Source: Pararge aegeria | Lineage: Eukaryota; Arthropoda; Insecta; Lepidoptera; Nymphalidae | DNA: 64,000 nucleotides | Direction: 5' to 3' | Assembly (NCBI RefSeq): GCF_905163445.1 | Contig: NC_053197.1 | Location: 9,362,001 to 9,426,000 of the forward strand | In this document: piece by piece, positions 13,523 through 24,513 of the stretch | Numbering within the stretch: the first letter of the stretch is position 1 | How the letters are laid out: every line of letters begins with the position of its first letter | Position numbers and translations under genes: made by a program | Notes under the pieces: model-generated | Seen by the model: only the letters and a program-made list of their open reading frames with translations | Databases searched by the model: none | Told to the model about the DNA's origin: nothing

Positions 13523-14119
13523 TCAGAAATTACAACAACTGTTAGTTTTGCGGGCAGTTTTATAAAATGCCTTACTGTGTGTTGAGAGACTATCAGTCTT
13601 GGCAACTAAGTCATCTAATTGCTCGCCCCTATCTAATACAGCTTTAATTGTATTGTGTAATATAATCTTTGTCTCGTCTAAATCATCTTGTATTTTTGTC
13701 AAGGCATCTGCTTCACGAGGATTTTGAAATTTAGCTAAATATTCTGGTAAAATAGGAAATTCTACACTAGTCTCATCAGATGTTGCCCAACTAGTTGCGG
13801 GAACTTTTGCAGAGAACTCATCCAAAACTTTGGTGATTAAAGTGTGTGCAACTCTGTTAGGATATTCATGATCTGAAATGAGTACTCCTGCCAAGTTGTC
13901 CGCTCTAACATATACCTGAAGCATGTACTCTCCCTCTTTAACAGATTGCCTGGAAGCTGGCTGCGTCCGTTCAACGATAGTTTTGCTGACGAATGTCATA
14001 AATTCCTGCACAGATCCTTTCTGGAAGAAACTGAAGCTTTGCAAGTTATATGCTGCTTTTAAAACTGTAGCACTGTTGACTCCTTTATAAAGCACTGCCA
14101 AGGCATATACTCTTACCAT
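13523..14119 (-). CDS. YKT6: R-SNARE protein YKT6
   Basis: 198 codons on one exon. Residues 1-130 form a longin domain (MVRVYALAVLYKG start, VYVRADNLAGVLISDHEYP centre). Residues about 138-195 are the SNARE helix, with the zero-layer Arg at 164 in VLDRGEQLDDLV. YKT6 works in ER-Golgi, endosomal and autophagosomal membrane fusion and cycles on and off membranes by lipidation of C-terminal cysteines. The start at 14119 is chosen because the longin domain begins there; the longer frame to 14167 would add a hydrophobic stretch, and a tttttatgttttag acceptor just upstream at about 14142 suggests a 5'-UTR intron. Oddities: the whole CDS lacks introns, and the protein ends in CCNF rather than CC plus three residues. 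It lies head-to-head with TAF8. Confidence 0.95.
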   Translation of the reverse strand: MVRVYALAVLYKGVNSATVLKAAYNLQSFSFFQKGSVQEFMTFVSKTIVERTQPASRQSVKEGEYMLQVYVRADNLAGVLISDHEYPNRVAHTLITKVLDEFSAKVPATSWATSDETSVEFPILPEYLAKFQNPREADALTKIQDDLDETKIILHNTIKAVLDRGEQLDDLVAKTDSLSTHSKAFYKTARKTNSCCNF

Positions 14120-14589
14120 CGTGATATAATTGAATGCACACCTAAAACATAAAAATATTATAAACATTTTTGTTGTAATGGTTCAGCAACCGAAGTAAGG
14201 CTATGTTAAACAATTGAGCAACCTTAATAATTCGTCAATGTAGTTCAAGTATTAATTTTTGTTTACACTTTCTTTAATTCACAAAATAGAGAAAGTAATC
14301 AGAAATTATTTTGCTAAACTTCGTTCTGGAATCTGGTAAGCGTATGACGTGACGTACAGACGTATAAATGGGTCTACCGTCTGACATTGATAGTCATTTC
14401 TCCTAGTGATCCACAGACATTGACTAGACACAGACTTTTATACTATAGTGGGTACATGATATTGACATCAATGTCATTCTCTTATATAGTCTTGTCATAT
14501 GTATAATTTTAGTGAATTTTGCGGCATTTCCTGTTTTATTTCACCACAGATCAATACTGGGGAGTAGAGTGAAGGCCCTTAACTATACA

Positions 14590-15165
14590 ATAATTATGTG
14601 ATTTTGAGAAAGAGGTGAACCGCCGAATTCAACTCGGATGGGCAGCGTTCGGAAAACTTCGAGACATCTTTTCGTCCAAAATCCCTCAGTGCCTGAAGAC
14701 CAAAGTCTTCGAACAGTGCGTGTTGCCAGTGATGACTTACGGATCCGAAACGTGGTCGCTTACTATGGGCCTCATAAGAAAGCTCAGAATCACTCAGCGG
14801 GTGATGGAAATGGATAGAGCAATGTTGGGAGTATCTCTACGTGATCAAATCAGAAATAAGGAGATCCGTAGAAGAACCAGAGTTACTGACATAGCTCAGC
14901 GAGTTGCTAAGCTGAAGTGGAAATGGGCGGGGCACATAGCTCGGAGAACCGATGGACCTTGGGGTTCCAAGGTGTTGGAATGGTGACCCCGCACAGGTAA
15001 ACGCAGTGTTGGTCGGCCCCTAACAAGGTGGACAGACGACATCAAACGAGTCGCTGGGAGCCGCTGGAAGCAAGCGGCCCAGGACCGTGGATTTTGGAAC
15101 TCTACAAAAGACATATGTCCAGCTGTGGACTTCAATCGGTTGAAGTGATGATGATGATGATGAAT
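14590..15165 (+). mobile_element. RTE-type LINE, 3' fragment
   Basis: The main frame (14615-14986) reads LGWAAFGKLRDIFSSKIPQ, LPVMTYGSETWSL, RAMLGVSLRDQIRNKEIRRR and QRVAKLKWKWAGHIARRTDG; after a frame break it continues as SVGRPLTRWTDDIKRVAGSR. This is the C-terminal part of an RTE reverse transcriptase downstream of the catalytic motifs. The copy is 5'-truncated and ends near 15160 in tgatgatgatgatga. It sits in the short interval between the YKT6 and TAF8 start codons. Confidence 0.92.
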
Positions 15166-15447
15166 TGATAGTTTGCATTAAGTTGTGATGCTTTGATGTT
15201 CAAGCTTAAAATTCAATGATTTAATTTTTAATATGTGTTACCTACAATAGGTCTACGTAGAAGACGCTTAAAAAGCCTAGAAGCCTGACAAATGAGCGAT
15301 ACACTTAGGTATGACATCTATGTTTGACATTTGACTGTCTGTCACCAGCAGAGTGACAGATCAAGGAAAAATAAAAACATAAAAAGCTCCTCTAAGCCCC
15401 GAATGTTTTTCTATTTGAGAAAATCAAAAGTCTGATATTATCTAACA

Positions 15448-18400
15448 ATGTCCGAAAACACAGAGAAACTAGAAAGCTCTTGTGATGCGCGACGAAGAAT
15501 TTTAAATATAGCCGTATCTACAGTTCTGCTAGAAACTGGCTTTGACTCTGCTGATAAAATGGCTTTGGAAACATTAACAGAAATTATTCAGTGTTGTAAG
15601 TATTCGTTCAAATAAGTTTTTAAAACTTTAAACGTCCCTTGTCTAGCACTTGTAAAATACCTGTGTTGCTGTGCATTGGGCGATTTATTATTTATTTGCG
15701 AATGCATATGTTTGCAAGGAATTTCGCGCATTTACGTTCAATATTATAGTAACAAACATATTTCGCTGCTATCTAAGCTAATTCACGATGCAACCTTTTT
15801 ATTCTTCCCAAAACATCAATCAATGTATATAAAATATTTGTTTATTTTATCCTTAATATATTCTTATCACTAACTGTCACTCAATTACTCATTACTGATG
15901 ACCTCTTCCTAACTCCATTTTCTGACTCTAACCAGGAACATAGCACCAAATTATTTACAAGCTGTTGCAACATATAGAACATTTATTGACTTTTAGAGAT
16001 TTTCTGGGAACACTACTCATTTTCAGCAGGGCTATGGTATGTAAGAATATTAATATGTAAGGTCTACAAATTATTGCTCGCTGAGGTGCCAGCAAGTGCA
16101 TGAGAAATCAATTATAAATTTTATACCAGAAAGCAAACATTGTTGTGTTTGCTTTGCATCACACAAACAAGAAGTCAAATCAGTTAATTGTAGGAGTAGA
16201 TATTTCCCAGAAGGAATTTCTTATTAGATCCTAATAAAAGGGCTCTGGATTTGGTAACCAGAAATTATATGCTGTTTAATGTATATGCATGTTGCAGGCA
16301 GTATGATAAATCATTGGTTTTTTTTTTCTATATTATATATGTTATTAAAATCATTAAATCTATCCCAGCCAATCCTCCTGGAAGCTGGGTGGTGGGATTG
16401 AGTCTTAAATCCCTCAATTAAGAGAGGCCTGAACAATACTAGAAATAAAACCTCTATAATACTACTACCAGTTTCCTAAACCTGTATCTGGACACAAATT
16501 CTGATAAGGACTTTTTTCACATACAAACTCTCATTTAATATTCATTGTACACCCTGCCTGCCTCATTACTTTATTTCTGTTTAGCTTCCACTGACAGTCT
16601 TTCATTCCTATAGTTATAAAATTCTAAGGTGCTCTTAAATTCTTACTAATTAACCCAACCTAACCTAATCAAACAACAAATCAACTTTATTTTTAGCATA
16701 GAATTATTTTAAAGGGCGGAGAGTTACATAGGCTACTTTTATATGCATATAGCATGTTCAAATGAAACAACTAACTCTTCTGCTTTTATAAATAGATATT
16801 AAGCTAGCTGTATTTTATTTTTAGTTTTCACAGAAGTTGGCAATTCAGCGAAGAACTATTGTGAGCTCACAGGAAGAACAGAGCCAGTGCTTGGTGATGT
16901 AACAATGGCTCTTATTAATATGGGTATGCATCAATTATTTTAGTCAGTACAGTGCTTAAGTACTCTGTCTGTATATGAATTAGGAAGTGCAAAATAACAA
17001 TATAGACGTTTATTTAGCCTACTGGTTAGGACTTTGGCTGTTTTAGGGGTCCCAGTTTGATTCCCAGCACTACAAACTCTAACTTTTAGAAGTAGTTTCT
17101 TTAAAGCATTTAAATATCACTTATTTTAACTGTGAAGGAAAACATAGGGAAACATGAACCTGGAGTTCTTCATAATGTTCTCAAAGTCTATCTGCAATTG
17201 GCCAGTGTGATAGACTACAGCTTAAACCCTTGTCATTATGAGAGGAGACCTGTACCCAGTGGAGAGGCAGGGGGGTTGATAATTATGATGATGATTAATT
17301 GTTGAAGCAATATTTTTTGGTGTCTCCTTGCATTAATACATTTTTTTTAAACACAAAATTATGAATAGCTACTAAGAAAGTGTCTGTGGTGCTCCACAGA
17401 AAACAATTTTCGTAAAATATCTTCTGTTTATATATTACTAGCTGTAGCCCGCGACTTCATCTGCGTCTGATTTTGTTTTTGATGTGGCATTAAATTTAGT
17501 TGTAGTTCTAAATAAATTGAAGTATTCGGTATCGTTAAGCCTTAAATTTAGTGTGTGCTGCTGTCCGCTGAGGAGTTCTGTCCTCTCCACAGTTTCGGAC
17601 ACACTGTATAACCTCTATAGTACAAAAATAACTATTTAAATCGGTTATAATTTATCGGAGTTATGGTGTAAAATCGTCAAACACTTTCATCCCCTCTCCC
17701 AAAGGAACCGAGCTTAATGTCGGGATAAGAAGTATGTTATATTATTTCTAACACTTCCAAGAATATGTGTACAAAGTTTCATGAGGATCGGTTAGGTAGT
17801 TTTTGCGTTAAAGCGTAACAAACAAACTTACATTGCCATTTATAATATTAGTAGGTTCACATATAAGGTATTTACTTATTATGTGTCAATAATATTACAT
17901 TCTGAAACTGGGTTCTAGGTATAAGTGTACAAGGTATTGAGCAATATGCAGCCCGCCCAAACAGGCATGTGATACAAGCCCCACAACAGGCTTCTGTGCC
18001 CCGCACACCAGCAATGTTATCTGCTGGATCAAAAGCTAAACCACCTCCGCATATACCATTTCATTTGCCACCACTGCCAGACCCACATGCTTATATTCGG
18101 ACACCTGTAAGTCTTTGTTATAGCATAATACATTTTGTGAACATTCATTTATACACTTATCTCAAATTAAAAGTAGAAATAATAATAGTTATTAAAATTC
18201 AAATAAAATCCATAAGGGATACTAAAAATTGAGCAAACAAAAAAAATTATATGGCGAGTGCAAATGAGATACTGTAATTTTAAAGATGCAGCAATTGCGA
18301 ATTGAATTTGTGGGCGATTAGAAATACTGAGAGGGCGAAGTTTTATACCAAGTGAGCGACTATAAAATCTGAAGCGAAAAATTAAGTACTTCATAAGTGT

Positions 18401-21400
18401 TTCTCACTGTAATCATGCTACATCTTTTATCTAATATGTCTAGTTTATTCTTGACTGAAATTCAAATTGCATTTACGCCAGCAAATCAATTTTTATTAAA
18501 ATCATTTAAGATAATTGACTCATATAAATCACATTTACTTCTATCCATCCAACTAAACACACATTTTGCATTTCCAGCAATTAAATTTGATGAACTATAT
18601 GATCACACGACTGGTGATATATTTCTATTCTACTGTAAGCTAATTTATGTTCTTATTTTGTAGACACACAAACAACCAGTGACAGAATATGAAGCCATAA
18701 GGGAAAAGGCTGCCAGCCAAAAGAAAGACATTGAAAGGGCATTAACAAAGTTCCTCGCTAAGACTAGTGAAACTCATAATCTTTTTAACACAGATGACAA
18801 TCAAGTTTATCCATGTAAGCTACGTTTTACGAGTAACTAGTCAACCCAGTAGGTTTTTACTGTTTAAAAGCCGATTTACATAAAACGAGTGAATGCTCAA
18901 TCTATCACCACTCTATTAAATTCTTTTAGTATAAATAGACGTAGATTTCTGTCGTTATTCTATCCGCGTTTGCAAGATTCTATGTAATATTTTAAGAATG
19001 CTCGTTTGCTTCATGTAAACGGCATTAGACTGTACAAACAGTTGTGTAGAGCATTCTTGCTTGTTCTTGTGTACACAAGCAAAAAATCAAATCTTTATTC
19101 AGTTTAGGCTATAGTTACAGCACTTATGAACGTCATACATTATTTGTTTTATAAATATAATAATAACACTTATATTAATGAAAAAAAAAACAATGATCAA
19201 TAATTAATAATTAAAATAAAGTAATACTCGCTCCCCGGAGGTGTTTATTCAAACCGTTCTTATGTCCTAGTAATGAGCATTTGTTCGGTTGATCTTTACA
19301 TTTGTCCAAGAGCTCTAGTTCTTCTTTCTTATTCTTGAACGTTATTATTTTGGTTTAAACACTGGAGGTAAGCTTTTGTTTCATGGAAGAATGTTCTTTT
19401 CGGTGGAGTTGGCACCACCAGAGAACGGGCTGCGTTATCTACTGTGCTACTACTACCATCTACTGAGATCACAAACCATTTCATTATTCTTTTCAATTTT
19501 AAACACGTCTCACCATCTCCTTTTTTTTTTTAATAAAGAAATATACAATACACACATCGCCATCTAGCCCCAAAGTAAGCGTAGCTTTAGTTATGGGTAT
19601 ACTGAGATAGCTGATGAATATTTTTTTATGAATATAATACACATAAATACTTATAATATACAGATAAACACCCAGTCACTGAAAAACATTCCGCCTAACT
19701 ATCCGCTCAAAGTCTTTGAGCGGATAGTTCATAGACAAATGACCCTGTTTCTTACTCGATGTAACCTTTTAAATCCATTAAAATCTGGTTTTCGTTCCGG
19801 TCATAGTACGACTACTGCTTTAGTTAAAATTACTGAAGATATCCGTTTCGGGATGGATAATCAATCTGTAACTGTATTAGCATTATTAGATTTCAGTAAT
19901 GCTTTTAATAATGTTGATCATGATCTACTTTTAACTATTTTATGTTCTCCTTAACATATCTCCTAGTGTCATTGACTGGTTTCATAGTTACTTGCACGGC
20001 CGCCGGCAGCGGATACGGATTGAAAATTCATATTCAGAATGGTGTCCAATAAATGCCGGTGTGCCCCAAGGTGGCGTGTTGTCTCCTCTCCTGTTTTCAA
20101 TTTTCATTAGTTCAATTACTCAGAATTTATCCTATCTCTACCACCTGTATGCAGACGATCTACAGATATATACCCAATCTAAGTTGCAAGATCTACCCCT
20201 AGCGATTGAACAAGTAAATAAGGACTTAGAAGCTGTTGTACAATGGAGTAGATCTTATGGACTCAGGGTAAATCCGTCTAAAACAAAAATAATTATAATA
20301 GGCAGTCAGAATTTAATTTCACGGATAGATTGGACTACCCTACCTTCTGTTGTTTTTGATGGAGTCCAATTACAATTTAGTGACACAGTCAAGAATCTTG
20401 GGGTTGTTTTTGACAGATTTCTTTCTTGGGTTCCCCAGATTAGTGAGGTGAGCAGGAAGATGTTTGCAGCTGTAGGTTCTCTTCGGCGATTAAGTAATTT
20501 CCTTCCCATACCAACTAAAATTGCGCTAGCTCAATCTCTCCTCTTTCCAATTCTTGATTACGCTGATACTTGCTATCTTGATTTAACTATGGAGCAATTT
20601 AATAAACTCGAGCGCATTCAAAATCTTTGCATACGGTTCATATTTGGCCTTCGTAAATATGACCACATTTCAGAATTTCGCGACAAACTCGAGTGGCTTC
20701 AAATTCGCCTTCGCAGGAATATTCATATTCTTTCTCTCTTATACTGTGTTCTGTTCAATCCAGCTACTCCTCCATATCTTAAAGAACGGTTTGAGTTTCT
20801 CAGTGATTCTCACTGTCGCTCTCTCCGTTCTGAAGACAATCTTATGCTCAAAATTCCTTCCCATAGTACTTCTTTCTATTCTAAATCCTTTTCAGTTGAA
20901 GCTGTTCGGCTATGGAACTCTCTCCCCTTTCAAATTAGGCGCGCGCAGTCACTACCGATTTTTAAGACTCCTTAAAAAACATTTTATGCCACCCTAATTC
21001 GTCATTTTTTTTTTTTTTTTGCTTCGGAGTCACTTTTCTTTGTGTTGCTGGCTTGTACTTTGTATGATATAGTAATTGATATATATATTTATTTTTAATT
21101 TGTTAACTGCTCTTCTCTTGTGTACAACCTAACCCTTAAGTCTGTGTTTTTTTGTGTTTTCCTTTCCTTGATTGGGTTGCCTGGCAGAGATCGCTTTTTA
21201 GCGATAAGGCCGCCCATTGTACCTGTGTTTTATTGTGTTGTTTTTGTTTATAATTTAATTTCTGTTAGGTGTACAATAAAGTGTATTTTCATTTCATTTT
21301 CATTTTCATTTCAACATTGATGTTCATCACACAAACATTTTCCAGTTGTGAGAATCGAACCCACGGCGTTGGACTCAGAAAGCAGGGTCGCTTCCCACTG

Positions 21401-22713
21401 CGCCACTCGGCCGTCAAAGTTTATCTTCTTTTAGTGTTATTATTAGTACCTACAGTCATTTAATTTTTTTTTCAGTAATAGCATGCAAGCCCACTTTTCC
21501 ACCTTACTTGGCATGTCTTCTACCCACCGACCAAGTTTTTGATTTTGATGAGCTTGAGTATCACTTTCAAGTGGCTAACAGAACTGAAGATTTACCAGCT
21601 GATAAGAAAGGTATATTTTTGCGCATTGTGATAACACAATTACTACACAATATCTAATAGTAGTAAAGCTTTCTGTGACAGAGCTTGTCAAAGGGATTGG
21701 TTGCTGGTGTGATAAAAGTTATGTTATATATAGTTATGTTATATAATTATATGTTATAAACACCTACCTCGGCACGTTGCAGGACGTGTTCCTACTATGC
21801 CGTACAAAGTGTTGCTCTGTTTATAGGCGGTGGTTTTCTAGTTACCTAGTTACCTATTAAAAACTCAAGACCTCGTGATCTGTAGTTAAACATGCCTTAA
21901 TTTAGGCTCATGCGTTGAGAAGTTCATGCATATATGAATGAACTAAATATACGTGAGGCAAAATCGCTTGAAACATTCAAAAACGCGGTGAAAGCATATC
22001 TTGCACAATAATTACCACATTTATTATACCTTGATTATGTTTATTTTTAATATCTATATGTTCATAAGTATTTATGTATGATTGAGTATATATTAGTTTA
22101 TTATTTTATATTTATTTATTATATTTTTCTTATTTGTGCAGTTTTTTTTATGTATTTGTATTTAGCTATTTGAATGTACGTTTATAATAATTTTACAGCA
22201 TCTGTCCGCTCTCGCTCATCTTGTCCTAATCCAAAGGTTGCCTGGCAGAGATCGCTACTAAGCAATAAGGCCGCCTTTTGTGTTCTACTTCTGTCTTTGT
22301 ATTTCTATTGTTTTTTTATTTTCCTAACTTCATTGTGGTGTACAAATAAAGAGTTAAATAATAATAATAAATGCCAGTTCATAAAATAAGTACATTATAA
22401 TATATAATAGACGACGGATCTGAAGGCAGATTCTAGTTTATCCGAGAAGAAGCTAGCAAGAAATTCAGCAGTTGCTCTCGATTAAGCCGAAATGTGTTAT
22501 ACTCGTTAAAGACGGCTCGGCTCTGAAACCCTCCCTCCTATGCCCAGTACTCAAATATTCATTGAAATTTGAAATTAACAGACAATTTCATAAATTTCAG
22601 ATCAATCAGATAATGAAGGTGACAATGGAGGTGACAATGAAAATAGCTCCCAACCTGAAATTATGGACATTCCTGGTGCGTCAAGCCCTGAAAGGATGAA
22701 AAGTGGAGGATGA
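15448..22713 (+). CDS. TAF8: Transcription initiation factor TFIID subunit 8 (TAF8)
   Basis: Exons 15448-15595, 16825-16923, 17919-18106, 18664-18814, 21476-21610 and 22601-22713 join in frame to 278 codons including the TGA. Residues 10-90 are the histone fold (RRRILNIAVSTVLLETGFDS, then FFTEVGNSAKNYCELTGRTE and GDVTMALINMG), which pairs with TAF10. Residues about 122-200 match the TAF8 C-terminal domain: PPPHIPFHLPPLPDPHAYIR, then an acidic/basic helix YEAIREKAASQKKDIERAL. The tail is short and acidic with SSPERMKSGG at the end. TAF8 helps assemble TFIID by carrying TAF10 into the nucleus and joining the lobes. All donors are GT and acceptors AG. Introns 2 and 4 carry SINEs and intron 4 a LINE. 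AATAAA motifs follow within 60 bases of the stop. Confidence 0.95.
17018..17295 (+). repeat. tRNA-derived SINE with (ATG)n tail, near full length
   Basis: The head reads tttagcctactggttagg (A-box-like) and, about 30 bases on, cccagtttgattccc (B-box-like), the spacing of a tRNA-derived promoter. The body ends in ccttgtcattatgagaggag, a cctgtacccagtgg block and a tail ttgataattatgatgatgat. Shorter copies of the 3' half occur at 24268, 26330, 53500 and 54570. It lies in TAF8 intron 2. Confidence 0.72.
17436..17860 (+). repeat. Interspersed repeat (CCCGCGACTTC family), copy 1
   Basis: Begins tagctgtagcccgcgacttc and shares long blocks with 41303-41575: gatgtggcattaaattt, gctgctgtccgctga, tcatcccctctcccaaagga and ctaacacttccaagaat. 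Non-coding. The family is abundant in Lepidoptera but I cannot assign it to a transposon class from two partial copies. It lies in TAF8 intron 3 (16924-17918). Confidence 0.65.
19551..21420 (-). repeat. tRNA-derived SINE interrupted by a LINE
   Basis: The two halves, 19551-19690 and 21313-21420, join into one SINE. On the minus strand the head shows an A box (tggcgcagtgg, 21395-21405) and a B box (ggttcgattct, 21351-21361) about 35 bases apart, as in tRNA. The same SINE, uninterrupted, occurs at 44480-44690 (-) and 57440-57650 (+), where acactgaaaacattcatg runs straight through the point at which this copy is split. It lies in TAF8 intron 4. Confidence 0.82.
19691..21312 (+). mobile_element. 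5'-truncated non-LTR retrotransposon (LINE) with reverse transcriptase
   Basis: The frame 19691-19954, then 19992-20975 after a frameshift, encodes a reverse transcriptase: KVFERIVHRQMTLFLTRC, LLDFSNAFNNVDHDLL, INAGVPQGGVLSPLLFSIFI and the catalytic YHLYADDLQIY, then the thumb region to LWNSLPFQIRRAQSLP. The endonuclease and any ORF1 are missing. The 3' UTR holds a hairpin (gatcgctttttagcgataag, 21190-21209) and ends in repeated catttt units. It is flanked by aacatt at 19685-19690 and 21313-21318, a short target duplication inside a SINE. Clade is uncertain (jockey/CR1 superfamily). Confidence 0.93.
22235..22375 (+). mobile_element. LINE 3' end, same family as the TAF8 intron LINE
   Basis: Reads ggttgcctggcagagatcgc followed by taagcaataaggccgcc, matching the 3' UTR hairpin block of the LINE at 19691-21312. 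It ends in gtgtacaaataaagag and an (aat)n tail. Further copies lie at 53290 (+) and 52640 (-). Confidence 0.8.
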
Positions 22714-22859
22714 ACTTAGTTTCTAAGCCAATATTATGATTTTAATAAATATTTATGTTTTTAAAATAAATAAAGTGTTGAAGTTATTTCCACTATGTTA
22801 GGACCCCAAAACAAGAAATGAAAACACTCAGTAGCCCTGTTTTTATTCCATGACAAGTG

Positions 22860-24020
22860 AACCGTTACCGAAATTCCTCACAGATTGACTTCGTCCTGTG
22901 TGATGCTTTCATGCGTAAAGATTTCAGAGATTGCAAGGTTATAACGCGGAAACCTTACCTTTGACCAAAAGAAAACCGGTTTTAAGAAATGGCAAAATAC
23001 AAAATCAGAACTTGATAAAACCGAGATTGCAAAACGATCAGCAAAACAAACGGTTGCCATTGCTAAAGCGTCAGCAAATAAGTAGCTGATATCTAGACTG
23101 CAGAGTGCTGAAACTAAAGAGAAAATTTTTAAAATAGCGAAACACTATAATAAGAAAACTCAAGTTTTTAAGCATAATAAATGAATTAATGATATTTCAG
23201 GAAAGTTATTAACTACAGACAAAGAAAGCAATAATAGATGGCAGGAATACTAGAAACTTTTGAATGAAGAGTTTTCTCATCAACAAACGATACTCCTCTC
23301 ATTTATATCTGGTCCTTTGGAGGTAATTTCACCTTCTAAAGTCAAATCCGCTATTAAAGCAATGAAAAATAGCAAAGCCGCAGGCCTAGACGAGATACCA
23401 GCAGAGCTTTGGAAAAAACAGGAGATCGGTGCGAAATGGCTAACAGACTTGTTCAGACTTGATCTTTATTGATAATAGTTTAAGGAAATATGTCAGATAT
23501 GTGGAGACTGAGCAACATGATACTATTTTATAAGAATAAAGGAAGTATAGCTGAGGGTGGGAATTATATAGCGATCAAATTAACGTCATATACCCTTAAA
23601 ATCTGGAAGTAAGTCATGATCAAGAGACTTAATTTGCTCACAAAAATTGAACCTAACTAGTGTGGCTTTTCTGCAGGGGTTGGTACTACGAATTCAAAAT
23701 ACACAAGGATACTGATTGACAATTATTAAACCCTTAAAAATAATCTACATATGGTCTTTATTGATCTCGAAAAGGCCTTGGACGAAATAGCGCGTCGACT
23801 CATATGGCAAGGTCTCAGGGCCCAACTAGCAACGGAAAAGTACATCAGTATCGTACAGGACATGTACAGCAATGTGACCAGCCAGTATTAAATGGCGGAC
23901 AAGTATCAGGAGAGCCGACCCCAAATAGAGAAAGCGCCAGGAGAATGACAATGACAGGTTAACCGTAGACTGCAATGTCACCTGGTAAGTGATGCAGTCA
24001 TAGATTGCAACAGGCTAACC
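22860..24020 (+). mobile_element. Decayed RTE-type LINE, endonuclease end to reverse transcriptase
   Basis: Pieces in order: IDFVLCDAFMRKDFRDCKV (end of the AP endonuclease), a lysine-rich linker with stops, WQEY then LLNEEFSHQQT, VKSAIKAMKNSKAAGLDEIP, AELWKK, and after further breaks VFIDLEKALDEIARRLIW and IVQDMYSNVTSQY. These match RTE-clade ORF2 from the endonuclease into the fingers and palm, before the YADD motif. Several stops and frameshifts show it is dead. It lies between TAF8 and PSMB2. Confidence 0.88.
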
Positions 24021-24267
24021 TGTTAGGGGAGTTGGAGCTATATTAAACTTATACTCCTCAACGGTTTCTACACGACATATCTCATAGTCCTAAAAGGGTA
24101 AAGCTTTAGCTTCGGGGTGACCAGCACGCGCCTCGTAACTTTTCAGAGCTATGTGCGTTTTAAGCTATTAAATATTATTACTTGCGTTAGGAAAACCATC
24201 ATGACGATTCCTACATATCTAAGAAATTTCCACAATATTCTCAAACGCGTGTGAAGTCTACCAATCC

Positions 24268-24360
24268 ATACTTGGCCAGCGTGGTGGCCTTAACCCTTCT
24301 TGTTCTGAGAGGAAACCTGTGTCCTGTAGTAAGGTAATAATGGGTTAATGATGAAGATAT
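24268..24360 (+). repeat. ATG-tailed SINE, 3' fragment
   Basis: Contains ccatacttggccagcgtggt, ggccttaacccttcttgttc, a cctgtgtcctgtagt block and aatgggttaatgatgaagat, as in the tails at 17295, 26400, 53560 and 54690. Confidence 0.65.
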
Positions 24361-24513
24361 TTTACTCTTATCTTTAATTCTCACGATAATAAAGCAAGTG
24401 TTCAAATTCTTAATAAGAGTGGATTATGATTATAACCTAACAGAATTAGGAATTTGGAATAAAATAAAAAAGAGTTTAATAATGTTACTTTATTATATTA
24501 TACTTAGAAAAAA

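Noticed and set aside
14120..14167. Longer YKT6 N-terminus from 14167
   Set aside because: It crosses a probable splice acceptor and would put a hydrophobic stretch before the longin domain, which is known to begin at the protein start.
14896..15135. 79-codon minus-strand frame containing RLMSSVHLVRGRPTL
   Set aside because: Antisense image of the RTE C-terminus; such frames are often mispredicted as genes in Lepidoptera.
21344..21420. tRNA gene suggested by A and B boxes
   Set aside because: It does not fold into a full tRNA with acceptor stem and recurs elsewhere as part of a longer SINE.
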